A stretch of DNA of 36,985 nucleotides from the NCBI GenBank assembly GCA_964242625.1, contig CAXTAO010000028.1, forward strand, positions 1 to 36,985, in the 5' to 3' direction. This document shows positions 15,961 through 24,282 of the stretch, one piece after another (within the stretch, counting starts at the first letter, position 1; the number at the start of each line of letters is the position of its first letter). The position numbers were made by a program, and so were the translations under genes. Below the pieces are notes generated by a model. That model had not been told where the DNA came from. It saw only the letters and a list, made by a program, of their open reading frames with translations, and made no database searches. The DNA is from JASLDZ01 sp964242625. Its GTDB lineage: Bacteria; Pseudomonadota; Alphaproteobacteria; Caulobacterales; Caulobacteraceae.

Positions 15961-16914
15961 ATGTCCGACGCCTCGACCGACCTCTCCCACGCCTCGCCGC
16001 CGCTCCCCGTCGGCGACGACATGGTGGCCCCGTTCCAGATCGAGGGCGAAGCGGTGCGCGGCCGCATCGCGCGCCTGGGGGCTGTGGTCGACGACATCCT
16101 TTCGCGCCACGCCTATCCCGAGCCCGTGGCCAACCTCCTGGGCGAGGCGTGCGTGCTGGCGGCGCTGGTGGGCGCGAGCCTCAAGTTCCAGGGGCGGCTG
16201 ATCGTGCAGGCGCAGGGAGACGGCCCCGTGCGCTACGTCGTGGCCGACTTCGACACCTCCGGCGCCCTGCGCGGCTACTGCCGCTTCGACGCCGACGCCG
16301 TGGCCGCCGCCTCGACGGGCTTCGCCCGCGCGGGGGCGAGGAGCCTTCTCGGCCAGGGTCTGTTCGTGATGACGCTCGATCCCGCGGACATGAAGGAGCG
16401 TCACCAGGGCGTCGTCGCCATCGAGGGCGAGACGCTGGCGCTCTGCGCCGAGCAGTACTTCGCCCAGTCCGAGCAGGTGCCCACCCGCGTGCGCCTGGCC
16501 GTGGCGCAGGGGCCGGACGGCCGCTGGCGCGCCGGCGGGGCGGTGATCCAGAACGTGGCGGACGACGACGCGCGCGGCTCGACCGCCGACGCCTGGGAGC
16601 GCGCCCAGGCGCTGTTCGAGACGCTGGGCGAGGACGAGCTCGTCGAGGCGGACCTCCCGGCCGAGCGGCTCCTCTATCGCCTGTTCCACGAGGACGGCGT
16701 GCGCGTCTTCCCTGCGAAGGCGCTCTCGGCCGAGTGCCGCTGCTCGCCCGAGCGCGTGGCCGGCATGCTGCAGGCCTTCCCGCAGGCCGAGCGCGCCGAG
16801 ATGGTGGAGGCCGACGGGCGCATCCACGTCACCTGCGAATATTGTGCGCGGGCCTACGCGATCGCCCCTGACCTAGAAGGCGCCCCCGCGGAGGCGCGCG
16901 CGGCCGCGGGCTGA
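15961..16914 (+). CDS. hslO: Hsp33 redox-regulated chaperone
   Basis: This cytoplasmic holdase is switched on by oxidation. It has 317 residues: a folded N-terminal domain (DDMVAPFQIE through about residue 220), then a linker and the C-terminal redox switch with Cys259-x-Cys261 (ECRC) and Cys292-x-x-Cys295 (CEYC), which bind zinc when reduced. All four cysteines are present, so the switch should work. The ATG at 15961 starts the alignable protein; the open frame upstream is a shadow of the preceding gene. It converges with rcdA, eleven bases apart. Confidence 0.96.
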   Translation: MSDASTDLSHASPPLPVGDDMVAPFQIEGEAVRGRIARLGAVVDDILSRHAYPEPVANLLGEACVLAALVGASLKFQGRLIVQAQGDGPVRYVVADFDTSGALRGYCRFDADAVAAASTGFARAGARSLLGQGLFVMTLDPADMKERHQGVVAIEGETLALCAEQYFAQSEQVPTRVRLAVAQGPDGRWRAGGAVIQNVADDDARGSTADAWERAQALFETLGEDELVEADLPAERLLYRLFHEDGVRVFPAKALSAECRCSPERVAGMLQAFPQAERAEMVEADGRIHVTCEYCARAYAIAPDLEGAPAEARAAAG

Positions 16915-16925
16915 CGCGCGGCGGC

Positions 16926-17435
16926 TCAGGCCGCGTCGAAGGCGCGCTGCAGCCGCTGGAGCTGGGACAGCACCCCCGGGGTCTCGGCGGGCGCCTCCGC
17001 GTACATGGAGCGGTCGAGGTGCGCCACGCGCTCGAACAGGCGCGCGGCCCGCTCGGACAGATCGTGCAGCCCCGGCGGCAGCGGCTCGGCCGCGCCCGTG
17101 GGCGCAGGCACGACGGAGGTGTCGGTCGCCTTGGATCCCAGCCGGTAGCGGGGCTGGCGCGCCTCGTCGGCGGTCATGGCGCCCTCGCGCACGGCGCGCT
17201 GGACGAGAAGCCAGGAGGCGATCTGCATCAGACGGGTGGTGAGCTTCATGCTCTCCCCCGCGTAGGCGAGGGCGCCGTTGCGCGACAGGAGCTTGGATTC
17301 CTGGCGGCCTGCGCCGTCGAGGTATTCCGCCGCCTCCTCAACCATCGCCATGCCCTCGGCGAAGGTGCGGTCGAACAGCTCGGAGCCGGCGAACCTCAGC
17401 ACCGACCCGCCCTCCGCCGCGTTCACGTCGCTCAT
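16926..17435 (-). CDS. rcdA: RcdA / DUF1465 cell-cycle adaptor
   Basis: This 169-residue helical protein has LFDRTFAEGMAMVEEAAEYLDGAGRQESKLL and MKLTTRLMQIASWLLVQRAVREGAMTADEA, the hallmark of DUF1465. In Caulobacter RcdA is an adaptor that, with CpdR and PopA, delivers CtrA and other substrates to ClpXP at the pole. The start ATG at 17435 has a strong GGAGGG six bases upstream; the longer open frame was rejected. It sits next to DUF1192 and a quinone oxidoreductase, a neighbourhood I recall from related bacteria. Its presence implies CtrA-type control in this organism. Confidence 0.88.
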   Translation of the reverse strand: MSDVNAAEGGSVLRFAGSELFDRTFAEGMAMVEEAAEYLDGAGRQESKLLSRNGALAYAGESMKLTTRLMQIASWLLVQRAVREGAMTADEARQPRYRLGSKATDTSVVPAPTGAAEPLPPGLHDLSERAARLFERVAHLDRSMYAEAPAETPGVLSQLQRLQRAFDAA

Positions 17436-17512
17436 TCGATCCCTCCGCGGCGCCCGCCCGGCGCACACCTCAAGCAACCGGCGTGCCACGCCCGCTAGCG
17501 CGGCCCGCCCCG

Positions 17513-17716
17513 TCAGCCGAACGAGAACAGCGCGTCGGCCGCAGAGCGCCCATCGCGTTTCTTGGCCAGGACGCCCCGGGTGCGCTCGATCTCGCCTTCC
17601 AGCGCGGCGATCCGCGCGTCCAGCTCGTCGGCGGGGTAGCCGGACAGGTCCTCGGTGACCACCGTGCGCAGCGCGGCGCCTCGCGACAGGCGCGGCTCGG
17701 CAGGCTCTTCCAGCAT
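17513..17716 (-). CDS. DUF1192 family protein
   Basis: This 67-residue protein has the core LSGYPADELDARIAALEGEIERTRGVLAKKR, a short helix-turn-coiled-coil seen in the alphaproteobacterial DUF1192 family, and a tail ending ADALFSFG. Function unknown. The ATG at 17716 has GGAGGAC six bases upstream, which sets the start; the frame extends far further upstream only as a shadow of the opposite-strand gene. It probably shares a promoter region with the divergent oxidoreductase and reads towards rcdA (77 bases away). Confidence 0.88.
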   Translation of the reverse strand: MLEEPAEPRLSRGAALRTVVTEDLSGYPADELDARIAALEGEIERTRGVLAKKRDGRSAADALFSFG

Positions 17717-17809
17717 ACCCGTCCTCCGTCCCGATCCCGCGACGCTTTCCCGCCGTGGGGGAAGGAGAGTATCAGACCCGTCGCCTCGGCGGGAGGCGTC
17801 CGAGGCGCG

Positions 17810-18841
17810 ATGACAGATACGGCCGGAGCTGATGCGCATCCCATGCGCGTGATCGAGGTGCGCGGCGGCCGCGGCGGCGCCGAAGCGGTGGAGCTGGGCG
17901 CCCGCCCGCGGCCCGCGCCCCGACCGGGCGAGATCGTCATCCGCCTGCACGCCGCGGGGGTGAACCGGCCCGACCTCCTGCAGCGCGCGGGCGCCTATCC
18001 GCCGCCGCCCGGCGCCTGCGACCTCCTGGGGCTGGAAGGCGCGGGCGAGGTCTCCGCGGTGGGCGAAGGCGCCGCGCGCTGGCGCGTGGGCGACCGGGTG
18101 ACCGCGCTCCTGCCCGGCGGCGGCTACGCCGAGTACGCGCGGTGCGACGCCCGCCACGCCCTGCCCGTCCCGCCCGGGCTGAGCTGGGCTGAGGCGGCCT
18201 GTCTGCCGGAGACGGTCTTCACCGTCTGGGCCAACGTGTTCGACCGCGGCCGCCTCCAGCCCGGCGAGACGCTCCTCGTCCACGGCGCTACGAGCGGCAT
18301 CGGGCTGACCGCCATCGCGCTGGCGCGGGCGCACGGCGCGCGGGTGATCGCCACCAGCCGCGGCGCGGAGAAGGCCGCCCAGGCCCGCGCGCACGGGGCC
18401 GACCTCGCGCTCGACTCGACCGCGGGCGACTGGGTGGAGGCGGTGCGCGCGGCGGGCGGGGCCGACGTCGGGCTCGACATGGTGGCGGGCGACTGGGTGG
18501 CGAGGAACCTGCGCGCGCTGAACGACGACGGCCGGCTCGTCCTGATCGGCTGGCAAGGCTCGGGCTCCGCCCAGTTCGACGCGCTCGACCTGATGCGCCG
18601 ACGGCTGACCGTCACCGGCTCCACGCTGCGCGCCCGCAGCGACGACGCCAAGGCCGACATCGCCCGCGCGGTGGAGCGCGTGGTCTGGCCATGGGTGGCC
18701 GATGGACGGGTGCGGCCGGTGATGGATCGCACCGTCCCCCTGGCCGACGCCACCGAGGCGCACCGGCGGCTGGAGGGCGGCGAGCACCTCGGAAAGGTGG
18801 CGCTGGACGTCTCGGGCGACGCGGACAGGATGGCGGCGTGA
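17810..18841 (+). CDS. NAD(P)H:quinone oxidoreductase (PIG3-like MDR)
   Basis: This 343-residue zinc-free medium-chain reductase resembles PIG3. LHAAGVNRPDLLQRAGAYPPPPGACDLLGLEGAG is the GroES-like substrate domain; HGATSGIGLTAIALARAHGARVIATSR is the NADPH Rossmann fold. ATG 17810 has CGAGG upstream; Met12 (MRVIEVRGG) is a possible later start. The tail overlaps murI by four bases, so the two are translated together. Substrate unknown. It is a second member of the family in the window, not close in sequence to 13878-14876. Confidence 0.92.
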   Translation: MTDTAGADAHPMRVIEVRGGRGGAEAVELGARPRPAPRPGEIVIRLHAAGVNRPDLLQRAGAYPPPPGACDLLGLEGAGEVSAVGEGAARWRVGDRVTALLPGGGYAEYARCDARHALPVPPGLSWAEAACLPETVFTVWANVFDRGRLQPGETLLVHGATSGIGLTAIALARAHGARVIATSRGAEKAAQARAHGADLALDSTAGDWVEAVRAAGGADVGLDMVAGDWVARNLRALNDDGRLVLIGWQGSGSAQFDALDLMRRRLTVTGSTLRARSDDAKADIARAVERVVWPWVADGRVRPVMDRTVPLADATEAHRRLEGGEHLGKVALDVSGDADRMAA

Positions 18842-19701
18842 TCGGCGTGTTCGATTCCGGTGTGGGTGGGCTCACCATCCACCGCGCGCTGGTCGACCGG
18901 CTACCGCGCGCCGATTTCGTCTACCTCGGCGACCAGGCGCATGCGCCCTATGGCGGGCGGCCGGGCGAGGAGATCGTCGACCTCACCCGCGCGAGCTGCC
19001 GCAAGCTGTTCGACCTCGGCGCGAGCCTCGTCGTCCTGGCGTGCAACACGGCGTCGGCCGTGGCGCTGCGGCGGCTGCAGCAGACCTGGCTGCCGAAGCT
19101 CAGGCGCGAGCTCGGCCGGCCGGTGAACGTCCTGGGTGTGATCGTGCCCACCATCGAGGCCGCCACCGGCCGCCCCTGGAGCGACGACGCCTACGACCGC
19201 GATCCCGAGCGGCGCGGCGAGAAGGCCGAACGGCTGGACGTGGTGGGGGTGTTCGCCACCCGCGCCACCGCCGCCTCCCGCGTGTACGAGATCGAGATCG
19301 ACAAGCGCCGCGCCGACGTCGCCGCCTTCTCCGAAGCTTGCCCCGAACTCGCGCGCATGATCGAGCGGGGGGAGGACCGCGAGGCCATGCGCGCGCTGAT
19401 CGCCGAGCACGTGGCGGCGCTGACGCGGCGCGTGGGCCGGCCGCCCGACCGCGCCGTTCTGGGCTGCACTCACTACGAGATCGTGGCCGACCTGTTCCGC
19501 GAGGCGCTCCCCCCCGGCACGCCCTTGATCCACCAGCCGAGCGCGGTTGCGGACGCGCTGGAGCGCTACCTCGCCCTCCACCCGGAGTACGATCCCGGCG
19601 CGGGCGGGAGCCGCCGCTTCCTCACCACCGGCCCCGCCGCCGACCAGAACGCGCTGGTGGCCACATTCTGGGGCAGTCCCCTGCGCTTCGAGGCGGTGTG
19701 A
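18838..19701 (+). CDS. murI: Glutamate racemase
   Basis: This enzyme interconverts L- and D-glutamate for peptidoglycan. It has 287 residues. FDSGVGGLT (Asp6, Ser7), LACNTASA (catalytic Cys69) and LGCTHYE (catalytic Cys210) are the two-base active site. An insertion of about 20 charged residues (DDAYDRDPERRGEKAERLD, near 117-135) precedes the VGVFATRAT strand. The GTG start overlaps the previous stop (GTGA). It is likely expressed with the upstream oxidoreductase. Confidence 0.96.
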   Translation: MIGVFDSGVGGLTIHRALVDRLPRADFVYLGDQAHAPYGGRPGEEIVDLTRASCRKLFDLGASLVVLACNTASAVALRRLQQTWLPKLRRELGRPVNVLGVIVPTIEAATGRPWSDDAYDRDPERRGEKAERLDVVGVFATRATAASRVYEIEIDKRRADVAAFSEACPELARMIERGEDREAMRALIAEHVAALTRRVGRPPDRAVLGCTHYEIVADLFREALPPGTPLIHQPSAVADALERYLALHPEYDPGAGGSRRFLTTGPAADQNALVATFWGSPLRFEAV

Positions 19702-19844
19702 TCTCCCGCCGCAGGTGAAGTATTAATAAAGCGTTCGCCCAGCGCGCGAATGATGTCGACGGCGCGTCCCAAGCGTGGCGTTTAGCGGTCCGGGGACGCG
19801 GCCGCGCCGTTCCATGACACTGCCGCGGCGTTTTGGGGGACACC

Positions 19845-20411
19845 ATGATCAAGACGTTCGTAGCGGCCGCCGCCGCTGCCGCTGCGCTGCTCGCCACCGG
19901 CGCGCACGCGGCCACCTACCAGTTCGACTTCGGCTTCACCTCGCAAGCGGGTGAGCCGTTCGAGGTCGCGGTCGGCACGCTGACCACCAGTGACACGCTG
20001 AACGCCGACGGCGCCTACGACGTGACCGGCATCACCGGCACGGTGAGCCAGCCCGGCGCGGGCGGCTTCCCGATGTTCGCGTCGATCACCGGCCTGTCCG
20101 ACTACTACGGCGCCGACAACGAACTCTACCCCACCGACCCCCGCGTGGATAACGACGGCATCTCGTTCACGTCCAGCGCCGGCGGCTTCTTCAATCTGTA
20201 TATCCGGAATGACGACGGCATCTACTCGGTTCTCTATTCGCCGACTGGCAGCGAGGAAGATTCGGTGGCCTCTCGCGTGACGCTGGCCGTGACCCAAATC
20301 CCGACCTCGGCCGCGCCGGAGCCGGGCACGTGGGCGCTGATGATGGCGGGCGTGGGCCTCGCCGGCGCGGCGCTGCGTCGCCGTCGCATCGCTACGCTCG
20401 CGGCGGCCTGA
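19845..20411 (+). CDS. PEPxxWA-CTERM surface protein 1
   Basis: This 188-residue protein has a Sec signal (MIKTFVAAAAAAAALLATGAHA), a beta-rich, Asp/Gly/Thr-rich body and a C-terminal sorting tail: APEPGTWALMM, a hydrophobic segment and RRRR. The tail is the PEPxxWA form, which exosortase-type enzymes are thought to process at the membrane on the way to the surface. No exosortase is in the window. ATG 19845 with GGGGGA upstream was chosen over an ATG at 19833. The 46 bases encoding the tail are identical to the next gene. Role unknown. Confidence 0.88.
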   Translation: MIKTFVAAAAAAAALLATGAHAATYQFDFGFTSQAGEPFEVAVGTLTTSDTLNADGAYDVTGITGTVSQPGAGGFPMFASITGLSDYYGADNELYPTDPRVDNDGISFTSSAGGFFNLYIRNDDGIYSVLYSPTGSEEDSVASRVTLAVTQIPTSAAPEPGTWALMMAGVGLAGAALRRRRIATLAAA

Positions 20412-20492
20412 TCGGCGCCGTACGGCTGCCGGACCCGGCTCCCTGCGGGCCGGATCCGGAAGGCGTCGACAATGCGTCGAAGTTATGGTGTG

Positions 20493-20500
20493 TTAACCAT
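20493..20500. promoter_or_regulatory. Possible CtrA half-site upstream of PEPxxWA protein 2
   Basis: TTAACCAT lies 35 bases before the start at 20536, inside an AT-rich patch that also reads ATGGT-GTGTTA-ACCAT as an inverted repeat. From memory TTAACCAT is the half-site consensus for CtrA. RcdA in the same window says CtrA should exist in this organism. An eight-base match is weak evidence on its own. Confidence 0.3.
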
Positions 20501-20535
20501 GTCCGGCGCGGGGGCGCGCCTTTGGGGGGCTGATC

Positions 20536-21180
20536 ATGAAGACCATCCTTACGATGACGGCCGCTGTGGCGGCGATGGCCTGCAGCACGGCCGCGCTGGC
20601 TGATGCGGTGGACTGGGGCCAGGTGGGCGCGCCGGACGACTATGTGACCGACCCGCTGGTAGCGTCCAGCTACGGCGGCCTGTCCGTCACCGCGACGGAC
20701 GGCGGCGCCGGGTTCTACGCCGAGCAGCAGGGCGACGGCTGGTCGGGCGGCTTCCTCCCCGGCGAGAACCTGATCCAGTCCGCGGACACGCCGGACGCGA
20801 TCACCCTCACCTTCTCCAGCGCCGTGAACAACCTCGGCTTCTCGCTCGAGAACAACTTCTACGGCGTGTATACGGGCACCGTGACCTACTACAACGGCGC
20901 GGCCGCAGTGTTCACCCAGAGCCTGACGCAGGACACCGAGTCGGGCGAGTATCCGGGCGAGGCCCCCTACTTCGCCTACAACGGCGTGATCACCTCGGTT
21001 GTGGTCGACACCTCCGGCGCGAACGGCGTCGATGAGGGCGGCTTCGCCATCGGCCAGCTGCGCTTCAACGACGTGGCGGCCGCGCCTGAGCCCGGCACAT
21101 GGGCGCTGATGATGGCGGGCGTGGGCCTCGCCGGCGCGGCGCTGCGCCGTCGCCGGGTCGCGACGGTCGCCGCCGCCTGA
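20536..21180 (+). CDS. PEPxxWA-CTERM surface protein 2
   Basis: This 214-residue protein has a signal peptide (MKTILTMTAAVAAMACSTAALA), then a beta-rich body (ITLTFSSAVNNLGFSLENNFYGVYTGTVTYYNGAA), and a tail APEPGTWALMMAGVGLAGAALRRRR matching protein 1 almost base for base. The body is not similar to protein 1, so only the sorting module is shared. The middle resembles the beta-sandwich of other PEP-CTERM proteins; ligand and role are unknown. Exported and probably surface-anchored or released after exosortase processing. A terminator follows at 21208-21240. Confidence 0.9.
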   Translation: MKTILTMTAAVAAMACSTAALADAVDWGQVGAPDDYVTDPLVASSYGGLSVTATDGGAGFYAEQQGDGWSGGFLPGENLIQSADTPDAITLTFSSAVNNLGFSLENNFYGVYTGTVTYYNGAAAVFTQSLTQDTESGEYPGEAPYFAYNGVITSVVVDTSGANGVDEGGFAIGQLRFNDVAAAPEPGTWALMMAGVGLAGAALRRRRVATVAAA

Positions 21181-21207
21181 TCTTCTCGACCGGAGACCTG
21201 CGACGAG

Positions 21208-21240
21208 GCTCGGCGCTCCCAGCGCCGGGCCTTTCGCTTG
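21208..21240 (+). terminator. Rho-independent terminator after PEPxxWA protein 2
   Basis: A ten-pair stem (GCTCGGCGCT with AGCGCCGGGC, one G-U pair, loop CCC) is followed by CTTTCGCTTG. It sits between the convergent PEPxxWA gene 2 and the PBP1A gene and fits termination on the plus strand. Confidence 0.7.
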
Positions 21241-21247
21241 TCTGAGC

Positions 21248-23305
21248 TCAGCGCGTCGGCCCGCCGTCGTCGTCTCCGCGGCGGGGCGGGGTCGCCGCGT
21301 CGGGCGCGACTTCGTCACCGTTGTCGTCCACCGCCGGCCCTGCATCGCGCGCGGCTCCGCCCGTCACGGGCGCGCCTTCGCCGTTCTCGCCCGTCTGGTT
21401 GAGGAGGTCGGCCACGGGATCGTCCACCCCCGTCGACTGCGGGGGCGGGTTGGGCCCGGCGGGGATGGGCGCCACCGCAAGCCGAGGCAGGGCCGCGGCC
21501 ATAAAGGCGCGCCAGAGCTGGGCGGGTGCGCCGCCGCCCGTCACCTTGTGCATCGGCGAGTTGTCGTCGCGCCCGGTCCACACCGCCGTCACGAAGCCGC
21601 CGGTGAAGCCCATGAACCAGGCGTCGCGGTAGTCGGAGGTCGTGCCGGTCTTGCCCGCGAGGTCGTAGCCCGGCAGCGCCGCGCCCGCCCCGGTGCCAGG
21701 TGGCCGCATCACCGCGCGCATCATCTGCGTCATGTACGAAAGGTACGGGTTGTTGATCACCTGCGGCGCGGGATCGGCGCGGTGCTCGTACACCACGTGG
21801 CCGTCGGCGGTGCGGATGCGCTCGATGCCGTAGGCGCGCACCGCACGGCCCCCGTCCGCAAAGGCGCCGTAGGCCTGCGCCATCTCGAGCGGGCTGACCT
21901 CGGTCGTGCCCAGCGCCATCGCCGGGTCGGTGTTGATCGTCGAGACGATCCCCAGCCGCTCGGCGGTGCGCGCGACGGTGGGGCGGCCCACCTCGTCGGC
22001 CAGGCGTGCCGCGACGGTGTTGATCGACTGGCTGAGCGCGGTCTGCAGGGTGATCGGGCCGAGGAAGCGGTTGGTGTAGTTGTGGGGCGACCAGCCGTCG
22101 ATCGTCACCGGCTCGTCGACCACCTGGGTGTCAGGGGTGCGCCCCGCCTCCACCGCGGTCAGGTAGACGAAGGGCTTCCACGCCGAGCCCGCCTGGCGCC
22201 GCGCCTCCACCGCGCGGTCGAACTGGCTGCGGCCGTAGTCGACGCCGCCGATCAAGGCGCGCACCCGGCCGTCACCGTCGAGCGCGACGAGCGCCGCCTG
22301 CTGCACGCCCTGGGCCCGGTCGCGCGCCACCACCTGGCGCACGGCGTTCTCGGCGTCGGTGTCGATGGGGAGGTCGAGCGTGGTCTCGACCACCAGGTCC
22401 TGCGGGTCGCTCGCCTGGCGGTCGCCGATGATGCGGCGCACCTGAGCGTCGATCCAGTCGACGAAATACTGTGCGTGCTGGGAGGCGAGCTGCTTGTTGT
22501 AGACGAGCGGGTGGCGGAAGACCTCGTCCTCCTGCTCGCGGGTGATGACGTGGGTCTCGACCATCCGGTCCAGCACGATCTTGGTGCGGTCGGCGGCGCG
22601 GTCGGGGTCGGCCACGGGGTTGTAGCGGCTGGGCGCACGCAGGAGGCCCGCCAGGAGCGCCGCCTCGCCGATGGAGAGGTTCTTGGCCGGCTTGGCGAAG
22701 TAACGCTGGCTCGCCGCCTCGATGCCGTAGGCGCCTGAGCCGAAGCTCACCCGGTTGAGGTAGAGCGCCAGGATCTGCTTCTTGGAGAAGCGCCATTCCA
22801 GTTCGACCGAAAGGATCAGCTCCTGCACCTTGCGGGTGAAGGTCTGGTCGAAGTTGAGGAACAGGTTGCGCGCCAGCTGCTGGGTGATGGTCGAGCCGCC
22901 GCGCAACGGGCCGCCGTGATGGGTCGAGTTGTAGACGAACGAGCGCACGATCCCCACGGGATCGAAGCCCATGTGGTGGTAGAAGTTGTGGTCCTCGATG
23001 GCGATGAACGCGCCGGGCACGTAGGGCGGCAGGGCGTCGAGGTCGACGGGCGGGGCGTACTGGCTGCCGCGCACGGCCAGGAGCGCGCCCGAGCGGTCGA
23101 GGTAGGAAATCGACGGCTGGCGCGTGATCGACGTCAGCTTGGAGGTGTCGGGCAGGCCGCGCGAGAACACCGCCACCACCGCCACGCCCGCGATCGCCGC
23201 CCACACCAGGAGCACGAGCCCCCAGTAGACCAGCCCATTCCACCACGAGCGGCGGCGGCGCGGCGGCGGCGGCCCGCGGGATCGGCCGGCCTCGGATAGG
23301 CTCAC
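21248..23305 (-). CDS. mrcA: Class A penicillin-binding protein 1A
   Basis: This bifunctional peptidoglycan synthase has 685 residues. It has a basic cytoplasmic tail with one anchor helix (about 25-48), a glycosyltransferase domain with Glu104 in EDHNFYHH and the GGSTITQQL motif, then a transpeptidase domain with Ser374-x-x-Lys377 (SAWK), Ser427-x-Asn429 (SIN) and Lys552-Thr-Gly. All catalytic residues are present. The last ~70 residues are Pro/Asp-rich and probably disordered. It is transcribed in the same direction as sdhB, 102 bases downstream of it. Confidence 0.96.
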   Translation of the reverse strand: MSLSEAGRSRGPPPPRRRRSWWNGLVYWGLVLLVWAAIAGVAVVAVFSRGLPDTSKLTSITRQPSISYLDRSGALLAVRGSQYAPPVDLDALPPYVPGAFIAIEDHNFYHHMGFDPVGIVRSFVYNSTHHGGPLRGGSTITQQLARNLFLNFDQTFTRKVQELILSVELEWRFSKKQILALYLNRVSFGSGAYGIEAASQRYFAKPAKNLSIGEAALLAGLLRAPSRYNPVADPDRAADRTKIVLDRMVETHVITREQEDEVFRHPLVYNKQLASQHAQYFVDWIDAQVRRIIGDRQASDPQDLVVETTLDLPIDTDAENAVRQVVARDRAQGVQQAALVALDGDGRVRALIGGVDYGRSQFDRAVEARRQAGSAWKPFVYLTAVEAGRTPDTQVVDEPVTIDGWSPHNYTNRFLGPITLQTALSQSINTVAARLADEVGRPTVARTAERLGIVSTINTDPAMALGTTEVSPLEMAQAYGAFADGGRAVRAYGIERIRTADGHVVYEHRADPAPQVINNPYLSYMTQMMRAVMRPPGTGAGAALPGYDLAGKTGTTSDYRDAWFMGFTGGFVTAVWTGRDDNSPMHKVTGGGAPAQLWRAFMAAALPRLAVAPIPAGPNPPPQSTGVDDPVADLLNQTGENGEGAPVTGGAARDAGPAVDDNGDEVAPDAATPPRRGDDDGGPTR

Positions 23306-23407
23306 GGGTGAAGTCCTCCGCGCGGCTGGGCCGTCACGGCGCAGATATCACGGCGGCGTGATGAGCGCAGGGTGAACGTCTCGCCGCAGCCCCCGCGCCC
23401 TTGCGCG

Positions 23408-24193
23408 TCAGGCGACGCGCTCGACCATCATGCGCTTTATGCCGGCGATGGCCTGGGCGGGGTTCAGCCCCTTGGGGCACACCTGGGCGCAGTTCATGAT
23501 GGTGTGGCAGCGGTAGAGCTTGAAGGGGTCCTCGAGGTCGTCGAGCCGGTCGCCCGCCGCCTCGTCGCGGCTGTCGACCAGCCAGCGGTAGGCGTGCAGG
23601 AGCGCCGCGGGCCCGAGGTAGCGCTCGCCGTTCCACCAGTACGACGGGCACGAGGTCGTGCAGCAGGCGCACAGTATGCACTCGTAGAGGCCGTCGAGCT
23701 TGGCGCGGTCGCCCGGCGTCTGCTCCCACTCGTGCTGCGGCGTGGGCGTGTCGGTGTGCAGCCAGGGCTCCACCGAGGCGTACTGGGCGTAGAAGATCGA
23801 CAGGTCGGGGATCAGATCCTTCACCACCGCCTGGTGCGGCAGGGGGCTGATCGACAGCTCGCGGCCCGGCACGTCCTCCCAGGCGTGGGTGCAGGCGAGC
23901 GTGTTGCGCCCGCCGATGTTCATGGCGCACGAGCCGCACACCCCCTCGCGGCACGAGCGGCGGAAGGCGAGCGTGGGGTCGATGGCGTTCTTGATGTGGA
24001 TCAAGGCGTCCAGCACCATCGGGCCGCAGTGCTCGACGTCGACGTCATAAGTGTCCCAGCGCGGGTTGGCGTCCACCTCGGGATCGTAGCGATAGATCTT
24101 GAAGGTGCGTGTGCGCCCGGCCGCGCCCTCGGGGGCGGTGTGGTGGCGACCCTTGCCGATCTTGCTGTTGCGGGGGAGTGCGAACTGAACCAT
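23408..24193 (-). CDS. sdhB: Succinate dehydrogenase iron-sulfur subunit
   Basis: This is the electron-transfer subunit of complex II, 261 residues. Cys81, 86, 89 and 101 (SCREGVCGSC..C) hold the [2Fe-2S] cluster. Cys172, 175, 178 with 239, and Cys182, 229, 235 cover the [4Fe-4S] and [3Fe-4S] clusters (CILCACCTTSCPSYW; NCAQVCPKGLNP). All ligands are intact. It is over 20 kb from sdhCDA and lies between mutS and the PBP1A gene on the minus strand, so it needs its own promoter, most likely in the 89 bases towards mutS, or readthrough from mutS. Confidence 0.97.
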   Translation of the reverse strand: MVQFALPRNSKIGKGRHHTAPEGAAGRTRTFKIYRYDPEVDANPRWDTYDVDVEHCGPMVLDALIHIKNAIDPTLAFRRSCREGVCGSCAMNIGGRNTLACTHAWEDVPGRELSISPLPHQAVVKDLIPDLSIFYAQYASVEPWLHTDTPTPQHEWEQTPGDRAKLDGLYECILCACCTTSCPSYWWNGERYLGPAALLHAYRWLVDSRDEAAGDRLDDLEDPFKLYRCHTIMNCAQVCPKGLNPAQAIAGIKRMMVERVA

Positions 24194-24282
24194 GCGGACC
24201 TCGCGCGCGGGCTCCCCGGCGGAGCGGCGGCGCGCGCCCCGTATCTAGCGATCCCCTCCCCGCTTGGGAACCGGCCGGCCCT

